From: Zygnema cylindricum
Taxonomy: Eukaryota; Streptophyta; Zygnematophyceae; Zygnematales; Zygnemataceae
Length of the DNA: 64,000 nucleotides
Reading direction: 5' to 3'
Assembly: GCA_037447655.1 (NCBI GenBank)
Contig: JBBHKE010002480.1
Coordinates: forward strand, 131,482-195,481
Position 1 is the stretch's first letter, and every line of letters starts with the position of its first letter. Below the pieces are notes generated by a model that did not search any database, was not told where the DNA came from, and was given only the letters and a program-made list of their open reading frames with translations. Below are positions 53,201 to 63,014 of this stretch, piece after piece. A program made the translations under genes and the position numbers.

Positions 53201-55981
53201 CGCTCGTCTCGTTATCGATCTCTTTGGTTTCTCCCAAACTCCTTTCTCTCCCTCTCCTTTCTCTCCCTTTCCTTTCTCTCCCTCTCCTCTCTCTCCCTCT
53301 CCTCTCTCTCCCTCTCCTCCTCTCTCTCCTCCTCCCCCTCTCCCGTTCCTTCCCTCTCCTCCCTCCTTTCCCTCTTTCACTCCTTCTCCCCTTTCCGTCC
53401 CTCTCTCCGTCCCTCGTACTCCCATAAAATCCAAAAAATTATCCAAACTTGGTTGTCTGTATCTCGTCTTTTTCACGTTTCTCAAAACGATTTCTCCTCT
53501 CTCTCTCGTCTCTTCCCTCCCTATCTCTCCACTCGCTTCCACTCTCTCCCCTCCCACACTCTCCTCATTTTCTCTCTCGCTCCCCTCTCCCTTCCCTCCC
53601 ACTACACCAAAAACCCCATCCGAACTCGCTCGTCTTTTCCTCGGTTTCGTAAACCAATTCTTCCCTCCTCCTCCTATTATACCCCATTTATGCCCCAAAC
53701 TCTCTCTCTCCCCCTGTTTCCCTCCTCGCCTCCCTACTTTCTCTCTCTCTCCTCCCTCCCCCATACTACTCACCGCGTTCGAAAATGTAAAATGAGTCGA
53801 AACCGATCTTGACCTCATTTCAACTCCATTATAATTCCCACTATTTTCACTGCTATTATTTCTATCTACCCCTTTTTCTAAAGTCATTTGGGTTTGTAAA
53901 ATGGGTCCGGACTCCACGCTAAAATCTGGACTAACTTCGGTTCCAGTTCGACTCCAATCAAAAGAAGAATCGAAATCCATAAATGCGTTTTCGGAAACAC
54001 TATTTTCCATGTGACCGTTTTCAGAAACTGTACTTCGGACAGGATGTCTGTAACTATTTCCGTCTCCATTTCTGTCCACGTTCCCGTTTTCGTTCCCGTT
54101 TCCATTTTCAATTTCGTTTCCGATTCTGCTCCTTCTTCCATTTTCCACTCCGTTTTCAAGTCCGTTTTCTGTTCTGTTTTCTGTTCCGTTTTCCGTTTTG
54201 CTTTCCGTTCTGCTTTCCGCTCCTTCCCCTTGGTTTTGGGCTCTGTTTCCTTCTTCGTCATTTTCGACTCGGTTTTTGGCTCCGTTTTCGGTGTCTATTT
54301 CCGTTCGAATTTTGTTACCGTTTCTAATTTTGTTTCCAATAACGTTTCTGTTTCCGTTTCCGTTTCCGTTTCCGTTTCTGTTTCCGTTTCCGTTTCCGCT
54401 TCTCTCTTCCGTTCCACTTCCAGGGTCAGTTTCAGTTTCAATTTCTGTCCCAAACAACAGTTCGGATTCAATTCTGGGTTTGTTTCCAGTTTCAGTTTCC
54501 GATTCCGTTTCGGGCAGAAAACCTTTTTTCCAAAAAAAATCTAAACTACTTCTACCCCCTTTGCGCCCCTTTTTCGGGCCCCAACTTCCTTTCTCCTTTT
54601 CCTTTTCATTTACCCCATTTGTACTCCATTCTCCTAAATTAGAAAATAGTTCAAGCGATCCTCTTCTCCAAAGTACTCTCTTACCTCCTCCTCCTCCTCC
54701 GCCTCCTCCGCCTCCTCCGCCCTTCTCCTTTCTTCCTCCGTTTTCCGTTCCGTTTTCCATTCCACTGTCTTTCCCATTTCCTTTTCCCTTCCCTTTTCTG
54801 TTACCGTTAACGGAACTATTTCCGGAATCGGGACTCGAAAAAGACATCCATCTCGGAAACTCCAAACTTCCCCTTCTTCCTTTTAGAATGTGACCTTTCG
54901 AGTTTTTTCCCTCGAACTCGACACCGTAATTAGTGTGGACTCCAATACTTTCCGACCGTCGGAGGGACCCATTTCCGGAAAATACCCCTTTAAACCACTT
55001 TTTTGGAGTTTCTACTTCTCCCCCTTGACTTCCTTTGGTTTCCCGAAAAGAAACCGGCGAATCCAATTGCTCCGACCGACTCCTGCCGTTCGTCTTTTTC
55101 TGAGTTGACTCTTTGGCTTTTTTGTCTTCTTCCGAGTTGACTTTTGTCTCTTTCCTCCCACCCCGTATGGCTCCTAGAGCAAAATCTGAAATCATTTCCA
55201 TGGAACTCCGTCTCCGTGACTTTACCGTAACGGCCTTTCTATACACCGTTCTACTCCCCGTTTCCGTTCCGATTTCCGTTCCCATTGTCCTTCCGATTTT
55301 CATTCCGGCATCCGATTCCATTTCTGTTTCCGTTACGACATCCATTCCCGTCTCCGTTACCAGTTCCATGGAAATTTCCGTTCCGTAATTAAACCCAAAC
55401 TCCTCCAACCGAAGCTCCCGACTCTCGTAATAATCCGAATTCGAAAACGTTCCCGAAATCGGTACCAATGGGGGGAAATTTTTGGACTCATCTGCCAGCT
55501 GTCGCGGCTCCGGACTTGCCACCTGGCGCCAACTGTGAGGTGCCACCTGTACTAGCTCTCCTGTCCGTACAATTTTGGCGTTTTCTGCTCCATCGAGCGT
55601 CACAGAGCCTCCGTTTTCCGTTCCGTGAAACTCTCCTCCCTCTCCTCCTCTTCCGCCAGCTGGCAGTTCTGCCACGTGGCACTTTCCATGAGGGGATGCC
55701 ACGTGGCAATTGTGGTACGGAGATGCCACGTAGCACTCCTGACAGGGTGCCACGTGGCAGGTGGGATCATCTGACAGCTGGCAGGGATCCGGAGGGGAAT
55801 TTGTCTCGTCCTGCGAGGGGAAGAGGTGGGAGGGAGAGAGGGGGATGGGGAGGGAAAGAGAGGGAGGGACAGAGAGGGAGCGAGAGGGGGGGAGGGAGAG
55901 AGAGGAGGAGGTGTAGGGGCCAATGGAGGGGGTAGAGAGAAGGGGGGGGAGGGGGGATCCCTCTCGGACAATCACAACCAT
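40543..55981 (-). CDS. CAMK/CDPK-like serine/threonine protein kinase with long modular N-terminus
   Basis: Five exons join in phase on the minus strand: 55981-51713, 43468-43364, 42185-42006, 41967-41916, 40842-40543. Introns are 8244, 1178, 38 and 1073 bp, all GT/AG. The third is very short and purine/pyrimidine-biased, so its boundaries are the least certain. Counting from ATG 55981: Gly-loop GRGKFG 1393-1398, ATP Lys 1415 (FACKTI), helix-C Glu about 1434, HRDLKPEN with Asp 1510, DFG 1526-1528, APE 1550-1552, then DIWSLGIILYILLSG. Exon 5 ends at PREIL in phase 1, so at least one 3' exon is missing. No EF-hand was found, so the calcium-dependent type is suggested by sequence style only. The N-terminal 1390 residues are low-complexity with repeated R-R-x-S modules. 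The open frame continues upstream of 55981 without another ATG. Confidence 0.85.
40855..41470. repeat. GA microsatellites in kinase intron 4
   Basis: Repeated blocks of (GA)n separated by AGTAGTTTTCAGTAAGGGAG or ACAATAGTGTTCACTAAG. These blocks themselves recur five to six times, forming a higher-order repeat of about 90-120 bp. In gene sense this is CT-rich. Confidence 0.85.
41471..41915. other. Rest of kinase intron 4
   Basis: Unremarkable intron sequence plus short direct repeats of TATAATACTAGTAT type at 41790-41862. Confidence 0.5.
42190..43330. repeat. Kilobase polypurine tract with 24-bp minisatellite (kinase intron 2)
   Basis: 42190-42570 is nearly pure (GGGA)n. 42680-43020 is a minisatellite of about 13-14 units of 24 bp (AGAGGGAGCGGGAGAGGGAGAGAA) with AA/GC variants. 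A G-run lies at 43267-43293. In the sense of the kinase transcript this is a C/T tract ending in the acceptor CCCCCCCCAG at 42195-42186. Long frames in it are artefacts. Confidence 0.95.
43480..44110. repeat. GTACAAAA-type tandem repeat in kinase intron 1
   Basis: Dense repeats of AAAGTACAAAAAGAACAA, most regular at 43800-43920 (unit about 18 bp), with more divergent GTACAGAA/GTACGGAA units around. In gene sense it is TTTTTGTACTTTTTGTTC. Confidence 0.85.
45660..45878. mobile_element. M1-type foldback MITE unique to copy A
   Basis: Starts TACCATCGCGAATCGTTATTAGCG and ends CGCTTATAACGATTCGCGGGTGTG, then TA. Arms of about 80 bp are near-perfect inverted repeats (for example GCGTCAAGGTTTTTTTCGCC and its complement). 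The corresponding place in copy B (about 49226) is uninterrupted. The termini are slightly altered compared with other family members. Confidence 0.75.
47268..47587. repeat. 320 bp identical to 51133-51452, ending at the gap
   Basis: From AAAGTATCTAAAAAACTAAG to a run of 17 A, the two segments match exactly by eye, while sequence just upstream is clearly diverged. The identical stretch stops exactly at the N gap. Confidence 0.9.
47588..47597. other. Assembly gap (10 N)
   Basis: Ten N directly after the 17-A run, inside kinase intron 1. The true size is unknown. Confidence 1.
47933..48131. mobile_element. TA-targeting MITE (family M1), 199 bp, with empty site in copy A
   Basis: Ends CACCGTGAATCGTTATTAGCC and GCCTAATAACGATTCAAGGTG, flanked by TA (47931-47932, 48132-48133). 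Copy A reads GAAACTAGAGTGTACAT at the same place (about 44577-44593), and copy B reads GAAAC-TA-element-TA-GAGCGTACAT. This fixes the element ends and shows a 2-bp TA duplication, as for Tc1/mariner-type transposition. Confidence 0.9.
49378..49938. mobile_element. Long M1-type MITE, 561 bp, with empty site in copy A
   Basis: Ends CACCGCAAATCGCTATTAGCG and CGCTAATAGCGATTGGCAGGTG, flanked by TA (49376-49377, 49939-49940). Copy A has TCTATTGCTATTGG at the corresponding place (about 45987-46000). No transposase frame, so non-autonomous. A truncated relative is at 26986-27131. Confidence 0.85.
51645..51700. repeat. Short (GGGA)n tract next to the kinase exon-1 donor
   Basis: Purine tract on the plus strand; in gene sense a C/T tract starting just 12 bp after the donor ACG/GTGAGAGG. 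Confidence 0.85.
52390..55190 (-). repeat. Array of R-R-x-S modules coded in kinase exon 1
   Basis: Seven modules between about 53660 and 52390 follow the form K-x-x-RRGSLDGFLEIMRExVGG with acidic/glycine linkers. Five central ones (52600, 52750, 52900, 53047, 53190) are spaced by about 150 bp (50 residues). Looser versions upstream include RRRSSMEMISDF, RRGSLEFPRWMSF, RRGSLELFSNL, GRSSLDFFWKKG and KRRASSDGVFGVV. RRWSLSSLHIPKF lies between the array and the kinase domain. Each is a basophilic-kinase consensus (Arg at -3 and -2, hydrophobic at +1). Confidence 0.85.
55660..55770 (-). repeat. Four CACGTG-type palindromes coding a CHVA repeat
   Basis: GCCACGTGGCA or a one-base variant occurs four times at about 55672, 55698, 55724 and 55750. 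In the kinase frame they encode CHVAP, CYVAS, CHVAS and CHVAE, a 9-residue Cys-rich repeat. The palindromes equal the G-box core known from plants, but this may be incidental to the protein repeat. Confidence 0.75.
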
Positions 55982-56350
55982 CCCTGAATTGAATGGGGGA
56001 ATGGAATAAATGGGAAGGAGGGAGGAGGAGGGAGGGAGGGAGGGAGGGAGAGGGAGGGAGGGAGGGGAATGGAAGGAATGGAAAGAGAGGAAGGGGGAGG
56101 AAGGAGGGAGGAGAGAGGAAGAGGGAAGGAAAAAGGAAGAGGAAGAATGAGGCGAGGAAGGAGCTGATGGGGAGAAAATGGAGGGAGAGGAGGGAAGTGG
56201 AGTTAAGAGGAAGGAGGGATAGGAGGGAGGGAGGGAGGGGAGGAGGGAAGGGGAGGAGGAAGGGGAGAGGAAGGAAATGGACGCCAGAGGAGATGGAAGG
56301 AAGGGAGAAAGTGGTGGAGGAACTGAATGGAAGAAGGATTCAGGGAACTG
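55820..56350. repeat. Polypurine tract upstream of the kinase start
   Basis: A/G-rich on the plus strand (GGGAGGGAGA-type), thus C/T-rich in gene sense. It overlaps the presumed 5' UTR and promoter. The open frame through it (Pro/Ser-rich) is a low-complexity artefact, and for that reason I start the kinase at 55981. Confidence 0.85.
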
Positions 56351-58365
56351 GAAGGAAGAATGAAAATAATTGAAACAAATAATTGAATCTTCAATTAATA
56401 ACAATAGTGGAAACTGTACGAAATTCGACGTACAGTTTTAATCGAAAATAGAGAGGAATACAGAAAAAGAAAATCAGTAGGACAAAGAAAATTGAAATAA
56501 AAGAACAACAAAAAGACAAATAAACTAATAATTCAAAAATAATAAACAAAAAATTAATATAAAAGGAAATTAAAAAAAAAAGGAGAGAGAAAAAGGAAGG
56601 AAATAAGGCGGTTCTACATTACAGTACAGTACAGTGTCGTTGTTTTAAAAATAAAAAATGTTTAAATATAATTTTAATAAAATATATGTACTAAAAAAAT
56701 CGAATTCGTACGTCTGAACATCTCAAAAAAAAAAAAAAAAACGTATTTTACAAAATTAACTAATTCCCTACTAGCCCTCTGGTGCGCATTATTCCGTACT
56801 TTATCCGTACATAAAGTACAGCTACTTACAAAATGTAAGAAAATGACAAAATGTCCAAAAAGAGAGTAAATCCACTTGGACCAATGGACATTTACGGCGC
56901 GCCAGGTGGTACTAGCACCCATTTCCGTACAGAATCTGTACGTCGAATCTTCATTTAGGAGAGAAATTCTGGATCCTTGAGGTACCTTTTCCGTACACAG
57001 CTGTAATCCATTGGTTCACAAACCTGACCGTCCATTTTGTCTCTTATACATGTGTCAATACGACAAATATTCGCTGATTCTCTGTCTAACCGGACTCGCG
57101 CATGTGAGTATTAAATGATATCCGTAAGGATCTAAGCGAATCTCTTACACGTGTTAAGGATCGCTCCGAATGGCTCGGCGACTGCTTCTTTTCCTTCTTC
57201 GCAAGTTCAAAAGTCGTCGCAGCGCAGTCGGGTGAAACTAAACGACAAAAAAAAATCTGAGGAGACAAAAATTACGGAAATCAAAAAGCAAAAAAAAAAT
57301 AACAGGAAACAAACAAAAAAAAGAATACACATTGGAGAGGACAAAAAAAAAATTTTGAAGTAAAAAAAAAAAGAAGTTTTAAAATTTATTTAAGGCTGGT
57401 GACCGGTGTACGGAATAATTTTACCCTTCTGACTGTTCGAGATTCGCAGATCAATTAGTAAATTCGGGTTTAGTAAATTCGGTATCGAATTAAATATCAG
57501 CTATTTATTTTTACTTCATGGAATTTTGGTAATATAAAAAAATGTAAAATTCGTACATATAGTACGAATATTGTACTATAATTATAAGTTTAGGGAAATA
57601 AAGTACGAAATAAAGGAATAAAAGTACAATGAAGTCGAGTTTCTGCGATAAATTTCCAATCGCCGGATGATTCCAAAAAAAGAAAAATATAAGCTTTATT
57701 AGTGTTGAAATATATCCACGTGTCAAAACGCGAACAACGCTTTGAAAATTTGTAATCTTCGCCACGTGGCGCTTCGTGCAGAAAAATATAAATATATAAA
57801 ATAAGGCGATTTCTGTATCCACTCACGTCCTCTCTCGAACCACACCCGTCGACTCAAGATATCAGCTACGCGACAAAACATTTCTGACAGGTTTCAGTTT
57901 AAATCGTACATGTCTGAACGAAAACCTGCTACAGAATTGTCCAAGATTCGTAAATATTCCACAGTGGCCGTCTACGCGACACAATGGTACGGAAATCCAA
58001 AAAAAAAAAAAAAAAACTAAGTATCGAAATAAAACCACACTCTGCCAAAATAAAAAAACAAAAAAGGAAAAACATTTACCCGTTGGTGGTATGTAGATGC
58101 GACCGTACATAGGCAAATCTCAAAATATTAGGGTTCTTCATCGTCGAACTTTTTTTCTTCGGTTGTGTACGGTACTGTACTTTTTCATTTCGTCCCTTTA
58201 ATTATTTTTTGTCTCCTGAGTGACGTTTTTTTGTTCTTTTGCCGCAGAAGCAAACGTCAGAACTCAGAAATTTTCAAGCATATCCGACTGTCTTAAAACA
58301 TTTTGTCGCGTACCTAAAATACAGGGCTACTGGGTGAGGTCCGAGATAGCAGGTGAGAGTCGATA
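56351..58365. other. Intergenic upstream of the kinase gene
   Basis: No recognisable gene. CGCCACGTGGCG (about 57760) and several GTACG motifs occur. Open frames are short and AT-biased. Confidence 0.5.
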
Positions 58366-58571
58366 CGAAATTCGCCTATGGGTGAACCTCCATCAGGCGA
58401 AAAGTGGGGTTGTTTACTGGAAAAAGTACATTTTCGTACATATCCAGCTCATTTTCGTACTGTTTTTTTTTATATAAACATGATTACTGGGGATTCGTCA
58501 AGATTCTTCAAACTTTTGGGCGACAACGTCGACCGTCCGATTATGAATTTTCGAAGCGAAAGGTCACTCCG

Positions 58572-58621
58572 TCCAGTGATTGGCCACTCTCCTGAGGGAG
58601 GACACTAGCCAATCACCGGAC
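58572..58621. repeat. Imperfect palindrome with back-to-back CCAAT boxes
   Basis: CCAGTGATTGGCCA and TAGCCAATCACCGGA flank CTCCTGAGGGAGGA, giving two inverted ATTGG/CCAAT motifs. A shorter version is kept in the other R1 copy (about 12055-12105). Confidence 0.7.
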
Positions 58622-58820
58622 GTGAAAAATGTTTACGCGTGGAAAGGTCATGTACGAACCACGCGCCTTCGGACAAATCAAATCCAACGAAAACAACGAG
58701 AAAATGTTTGTCGAAGAATGTGCCGTGAAGCCTCCTCCACCATCCGTTGACATCCGGAATTTGCGGCGCCACGACGAAGCACGAACGACAGAACAACGAC
58801 AAAAAGAACAAAACACAAAC

Positions 58821-59125
58821 CATAGTTCAAAAGTAGGCGTTTTTCTGGTAGGCCTTTGGTCGGCGCCTTTATCATAAGTTGTGTTATGGGCTTTTCATGT
58901 GATCTTCTTAGATCAATACTTTGATCAGAGACCGTCCGATCGTCCAAATCTGACGGTGTAAACAAAAAATTTTGGTCCTAATGTTTAATTGGTCCAATTT
59001 TTGGTCCGAATGTTTTAATTGGTACGAATAGGTCCGAATACAATATGGGTCTTAAGGTCATATTGTATGTTTTGCATACAATAGGCATATTGTATGGGCC
59101 TACTTTCACCTACTTTTGAACTATG
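58821..59125. mobile_element. hAT-like MITE (family M2), 305 bp
   Basis: Termini CATAGTTCAAAAGTAGG and CCTACTTTTGAACTATG are inverted repeats. The flanks are a perfect 8-bp duplication ACACAAAC (58813-58820, 59126-59133). The uninterrupted R1 copy at 11.9 kb lacks it. An 8-bp duplication with CA...TG ends is typical of hAT elements. No coding frame. Confidence 0.9.
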
Positions 59126-59317
59126 ACACAAACGTACAAATTGTAAACGCATGTAATATAATTTTGCGGCTGGCTGTACGGATACAAGTTCAGATATTCT
59201 GCTTTTGGAATCTTTGACTATGTCCGCCGTCACAAGAGGAACCTACGAGCACCAATCGAAATAAAGCACATACGCGATAGATTCCATTAATGACACGACC
59301 TGATGGAGAACTGAACT

Positions 59318-59621
59318 ATAGTTCAGAAGTAGGTGAAAATAGGCCCATACAATATGCCTATTGTATGCAAAACATACAATATGACCTTAAGACCCATATT
59401 GTATTCGTACCTATTCGGACCAATTAAATAATCGGACCAAAAATTGGACCAATGAAAACATTCGGACCAAAATAATTAATTTACACTGTCAGATTCGGAA
59501 GATCGGACGGTCGCTGATCAAAGTAGCGATCTAAGAAGATCACATGAAAAGCACATAACACAACTTACGATAAAGGCGCCGACCAAAGGCCTACCATAAA
59601 AACGCCTACTTTTGAACTATG
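59318..59621. mobile_element. hAT-like MITE (family M2), 304 bp, inverted
   Basis: Same family in the opposite orientation, 192 bp from the first copy. Flanking duplication AACTGAAC/AACTAAAC (59310-59317, 59622-59629) matches at 7 of 8 bases. Together the two copies could fold into a stem of about 300 bp. Confidence 0.88.
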
Positions 59622-59710
59622 AACTAAACAAAATATTTGTGCCAGTAAACGTTTCTGTACGATGACTGTCGGCACCTGATGGAGAAGCGACCTAAAGTGG
59701 ATTAATTTTT

Positions 59711-60590
59711 ACCGCAAAACTTGCCATGGAAAAACCATTCGGATACAAATGGGTTAATAAAACAAAGAAAACATAAAAAATATAAAGCGTCACGCCGCGT
59801 CACCTTCACCTCGTCATCATCATTCCTCTGACGTTTCCTCTGAAGTTATTTTTTTTCTTTTTACGATATATTTTCATAAATCCATGTGGTGCCACGTGGC
59901 ATAATTTATCGGTACAGATCTAGGGTTTCATTCTCCCACGAATCGATTTACAGTTAGGGTTTAGGGTTTAGTAATTCATTGCGCATTGTTAGCCTGTTCT
60001 AAATTAGACACGTGTCACAGTGAAAGGAAATGTGAACAGGGCAATCTCGCGTGCGAAAGACCTGCATGACTGGTCCTAAAAGGCCGAGAGACCGCATTAG
60101 AAAACTTTTGTCTTTCCACAAGCGACATAATTTCTTTCTTATACGGACAGGTGTGTAAAACCTGTGATTGAACCTAAACCGTTGAAAAATAATCAACACT
60201 GCAGATCTCATAACGCAGCCGCCGACATTTTTTTGCCAGATTTCGTGACGCTATTTTCTAGGTTGAGGAAAAGTCAAAATGGAGAGAAAAAGCCAAAAAG
60301 GCCAAAACTGCAAAGAAAATCGGCGCTTCCACTTGTCAGGTGTGCACCAACCGGCAGTTATATAATTTTAGGGTTTACCCTACATGGATTATTAATTATT
60401 TATTATGCTGAATACAGCACTTATGTTTTGTACTTTTTTTCATGTTAGAGATAATATTTTGTACACGTGGACATATCTTGTCCGCTAAACTTTTATTAAT
60501 TTATATATTGAATAATCCTGCATTACGTCACGTCAGATTTTATTTTTTAATGAAAGACCGATTAAAAATATATATATAAGGGTAAGGTTC
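59711..60590. other. Intergenic with a short telomere-type repeat
   Basis: TTAGGGTTTAGGGTTTAG at 59954-59971 is about two and a half units of TTTAGGG. TGCCACGTGGCA occurs at about 59889-59900. No gene recognised. Confidence 0.6.
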
Positions 60591-61270
60591 CATTAGGGAA
60601 AAAATGTCGTTGTTTACTGAAAGCCGTACTTTTTTCGTACAGTGCCGTACAAGAAAAAATATAATGTCAGAAAAACAAGCCTACTGGATGAGGGATTTGA
60701 TTCTCCACGTTTATGGGCGAAAACTTGGACCGTCGGATGCATAATCGGATACGCCATCGTCTGACACTTTCAGTTCGCAACAAGTGACCCGGAGTAGGTC
60801 AATTCTCAGCGCCTGAACTAATAGCATCGTGCCTCGTGGAAAAGTGAACAAATATCCACGACGATCGCGCGACCAGGTGGGTACACGTCGCATATGACAT
60901 GTGCCTTTCGCCAGGGAGGATGCGAGGCCACCGGAAGCCGCAAGAAAATATTTGAACGGAGGATACTGTTTTACGCATCTGTTGCCATCCACTAACCATT
61001 CTGACATTTTCATATGCTTTTACAAATCTTAAGTTTCGTCCGCCTGTACAGATTTTATTCAATACGCACTTTTTACCTTCGTTGGTACAAATATGTCGTC
61101 ACAATTTGTTGTCAGAGATTCTTCGAAGATTTCCATAATCGTATTCATCTATTACGTGGACCAATAAATTTTGCCACGGAAATAAAATGTCGGTTACTGA
61201 CCCGACACAATGGAATGATGGCTTCAGTAAACGAATTTTTGACGTTTACTGAGACCGCCTAATGGAACAA
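60590..61270. repeat. Diverged R1-related segment
   Basis: Shares GTTTACTG..., TACTGG.., TTTTGGGCGA/TATGGGCGAAAACTTGGACCGTCGGAT with the R1 copy at 58450-58540. The remainder is not clearly alignable. It ends near a small palindrome around TCAGTAAACG...CGTTTACTGA (61227-61252). Confidence 0.4.
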
Positions 61271-62344
61271 CGCTCTAAGGAGAAAAACAAAAAAGAAAAG
61301 GGAACTTGTTAGAAACAACTTTTGGCGAATCTCATGATTTATGCCAGCTGTCGTCAAATTTATGTCAATTTTAGCACGCCACGTGTCACCTTTGGAGCAG
61401 TTCTTAATTACTTGCAGGTTCGTATCTCTGAAAATCATAAATATCTCTTAAAATAGGCCAGTCTAAATGCCGACATCAACACTATATTCAACATGTACTC
61501 TTTTTCTGGTATAAGTCCTTTTCAAATTTGTTCGGTCGAAAAAAGGCAGCTACAGTCATCCGTACAGAAAATTTCCACCGTGTCATGTCTTCCGTACAGT
61601 TGACTGTGACAGGTGTACTTCCAAACCTGCCTACGGAACCTGGTCAAAAAAAACGTGCAGCTGCATTATTTTATGCTGCCTGGTCGACAGTTCACCTACA
61701 GTAAAAAAAAAAATAACTGCTGATTCAGAATCACAAAAACTTTCCATCCTAGTTGTTCAATACGCAGGTTCTTTCCAATTTTTCCAGTTTCTACGTATTG
61801 TACGTGACTTTTGAAAAATACGCAAAAAAACGTCTACTGTAAACTGAAACTGGCATATTACGAAAACTGATAAACAAAATACTGTAGCATTTATATTTTT
61901 TGACGGAAAATGTACGATAGTTTACAAAAAAAAATCGATACACGTATCCGTACTTGCTGTTCAGTAAACCGAACAGAATGTACATGGATTGTACGGGAAA
62001 ATAATGTGACGTCTACAAATATTTCCAAAAAGAGACGTTGCGGCGTCACACTATTTGAGCGCCGTGAGTTCAAATTTTGTTCTGGCGTCTTCTTCAAATT
62101 TCGAAAAGAAGCCGCCATTATTACTTGAACAGCTGAACGCGAAAATCACAGAAGACGCCATTACCGACGCCACGGCAAGAAGGGAAGAAGGTTTAGAGTA
62201 AAAATAGTTAAAGGACATAAATGTATTTTTTTTTTGTTCTAATGTGATTGTTTTGTTTTTTTTTATCAATGTGTTACGTCGTGCAATGTTGAATGATGAA
62301 AAATGGAATCTTCATATGGCCTGAACTTTGTTTTTTTGAAGTTG
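61271..62344. other. Intergenic; short repeat shared with 62665-62720
   Basis: 61785-61840 (CCAGTTTCTACGTATTGTACGTG then TTTGAAAAATACGCAAAA) recurs in diverged form at 62665-62720. GTACG motifs are frequent. No gene recognised. Confidence 0.45.
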
Positions 62345-62510
62345 CATGCTCTCGGAGAGGTAGAGAAAGAAGGCCATGGCTGCCTGTTTGTGAAGGATAG
62401 GCAATTTTATTATAATTAAATGCTTTTCGAAGGAATTTGAACCCGCGCCTTTGTACGTCATCTAGTACACACCGGTACAGTCTTCCTTAACCAGTTGATG
62501 TAGATGTTTC
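62345..62510 (-). repeat. tRNA-related SINE-like segment
   Basis: On the minus strand, TACATCAACTGG (about 62504-62493) resembles an A-box and GGTTCAAATTCC (about 62449-62438) a B-box. Downstream it keeps the order AATTATAATAAAATT, GCCATGG, CTACCTCTCC, which is also seen antisense within the copia LTRs (for example 4060-3975). Degenerate, so not a functional tRNA gene. Confidence 0.45.
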
Positions 62511-63014
62511 GATACATGTATATGATAATAATTTACTTAAACAATGTTTTTCACCGCTCATTTAACGGAAAGCGTACAAACTGCGGTACATGCTCAATTC
62601 ATTTTTTTAAAAATGTACGGTTTTGTACGGAAAAAAATTCATTAACGTTTTTTTCAAATCGACCTCTCCAGTTTCTACATATTGTACGTGCGTTTGAAAC
62701 GTGCGTAAAATACGTTTTGAACAACTATGCTTTCTATCCTATATTCTGTATTCGAGAAAGACAAAGACGTGGATCCAGAATGTCCATTAAAGACATCACA
62801 CAAAAAAAAAATCAGAATAACAAAACTTCATCATCGTGGCACTGTTATCTTACTGCCATGCCTACAGGAATTGTTCCGGCATATCGTGTAACCTCGCAAA
62901 ACGACAAAATAATTTCTGAACTTCTTTCGTTGAGCGTTCGCACGTGAAATTATAGGAAAACGAGTGATTTTAAAGTTTCAACGGCCTGAAATGTACGAAA
63001 TATTTAGTCAGAAC
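62511..63014. other. Intergenic; unrecognised 147-codon frame
   Basis: ATG 62504 opens a frame to 62947 with no recognisable domain and a composition like other chance frames here. Confidence 0.35.

Larger units (their letters stand above)
58370..59710 (+). repeat. Dispersed repeat family R1, copy interrupted by two MITEs
   Basis: Pieces 58370-58812, 59126-59317 and 59622-59710 together match the minus-strand copy at 12330-11596. Each interruption is a complete miniature transposon with target duplication. A further, more diverged relative begins near 60590 (TACTGGATGAGG, CGTCGGATGCATAATCGGAT). Confidence 0.75.

Noticed and set aside
52062-53795. 577-codon plus-strand frame opposite kinase exon 1
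   Set aside because: Its repeats are the exact antisense of the R-R-x-S modules, whose conserved pattern and continuation into the kinase domain are on the minus strand.
59954-59971. Telomere or chromosome end
   Set aside because: Only about two and a half TTTAGGG-like units flanked by ordinary sequence; at most an interstitial or telo-box motif.
62345-62510. A functional tRNA gene on the minus strand
   Set aside because: A- and B-box-like motifs are present but acceptor and anticodon stems do not pair, and the sequence is related to the LTR segment.
62504-62947. 147-codon ATG-initiated frame
   Set aside because: No recognisable domain, overlaps the SINE-like segment and a repeated motif shared with 61785-61840.
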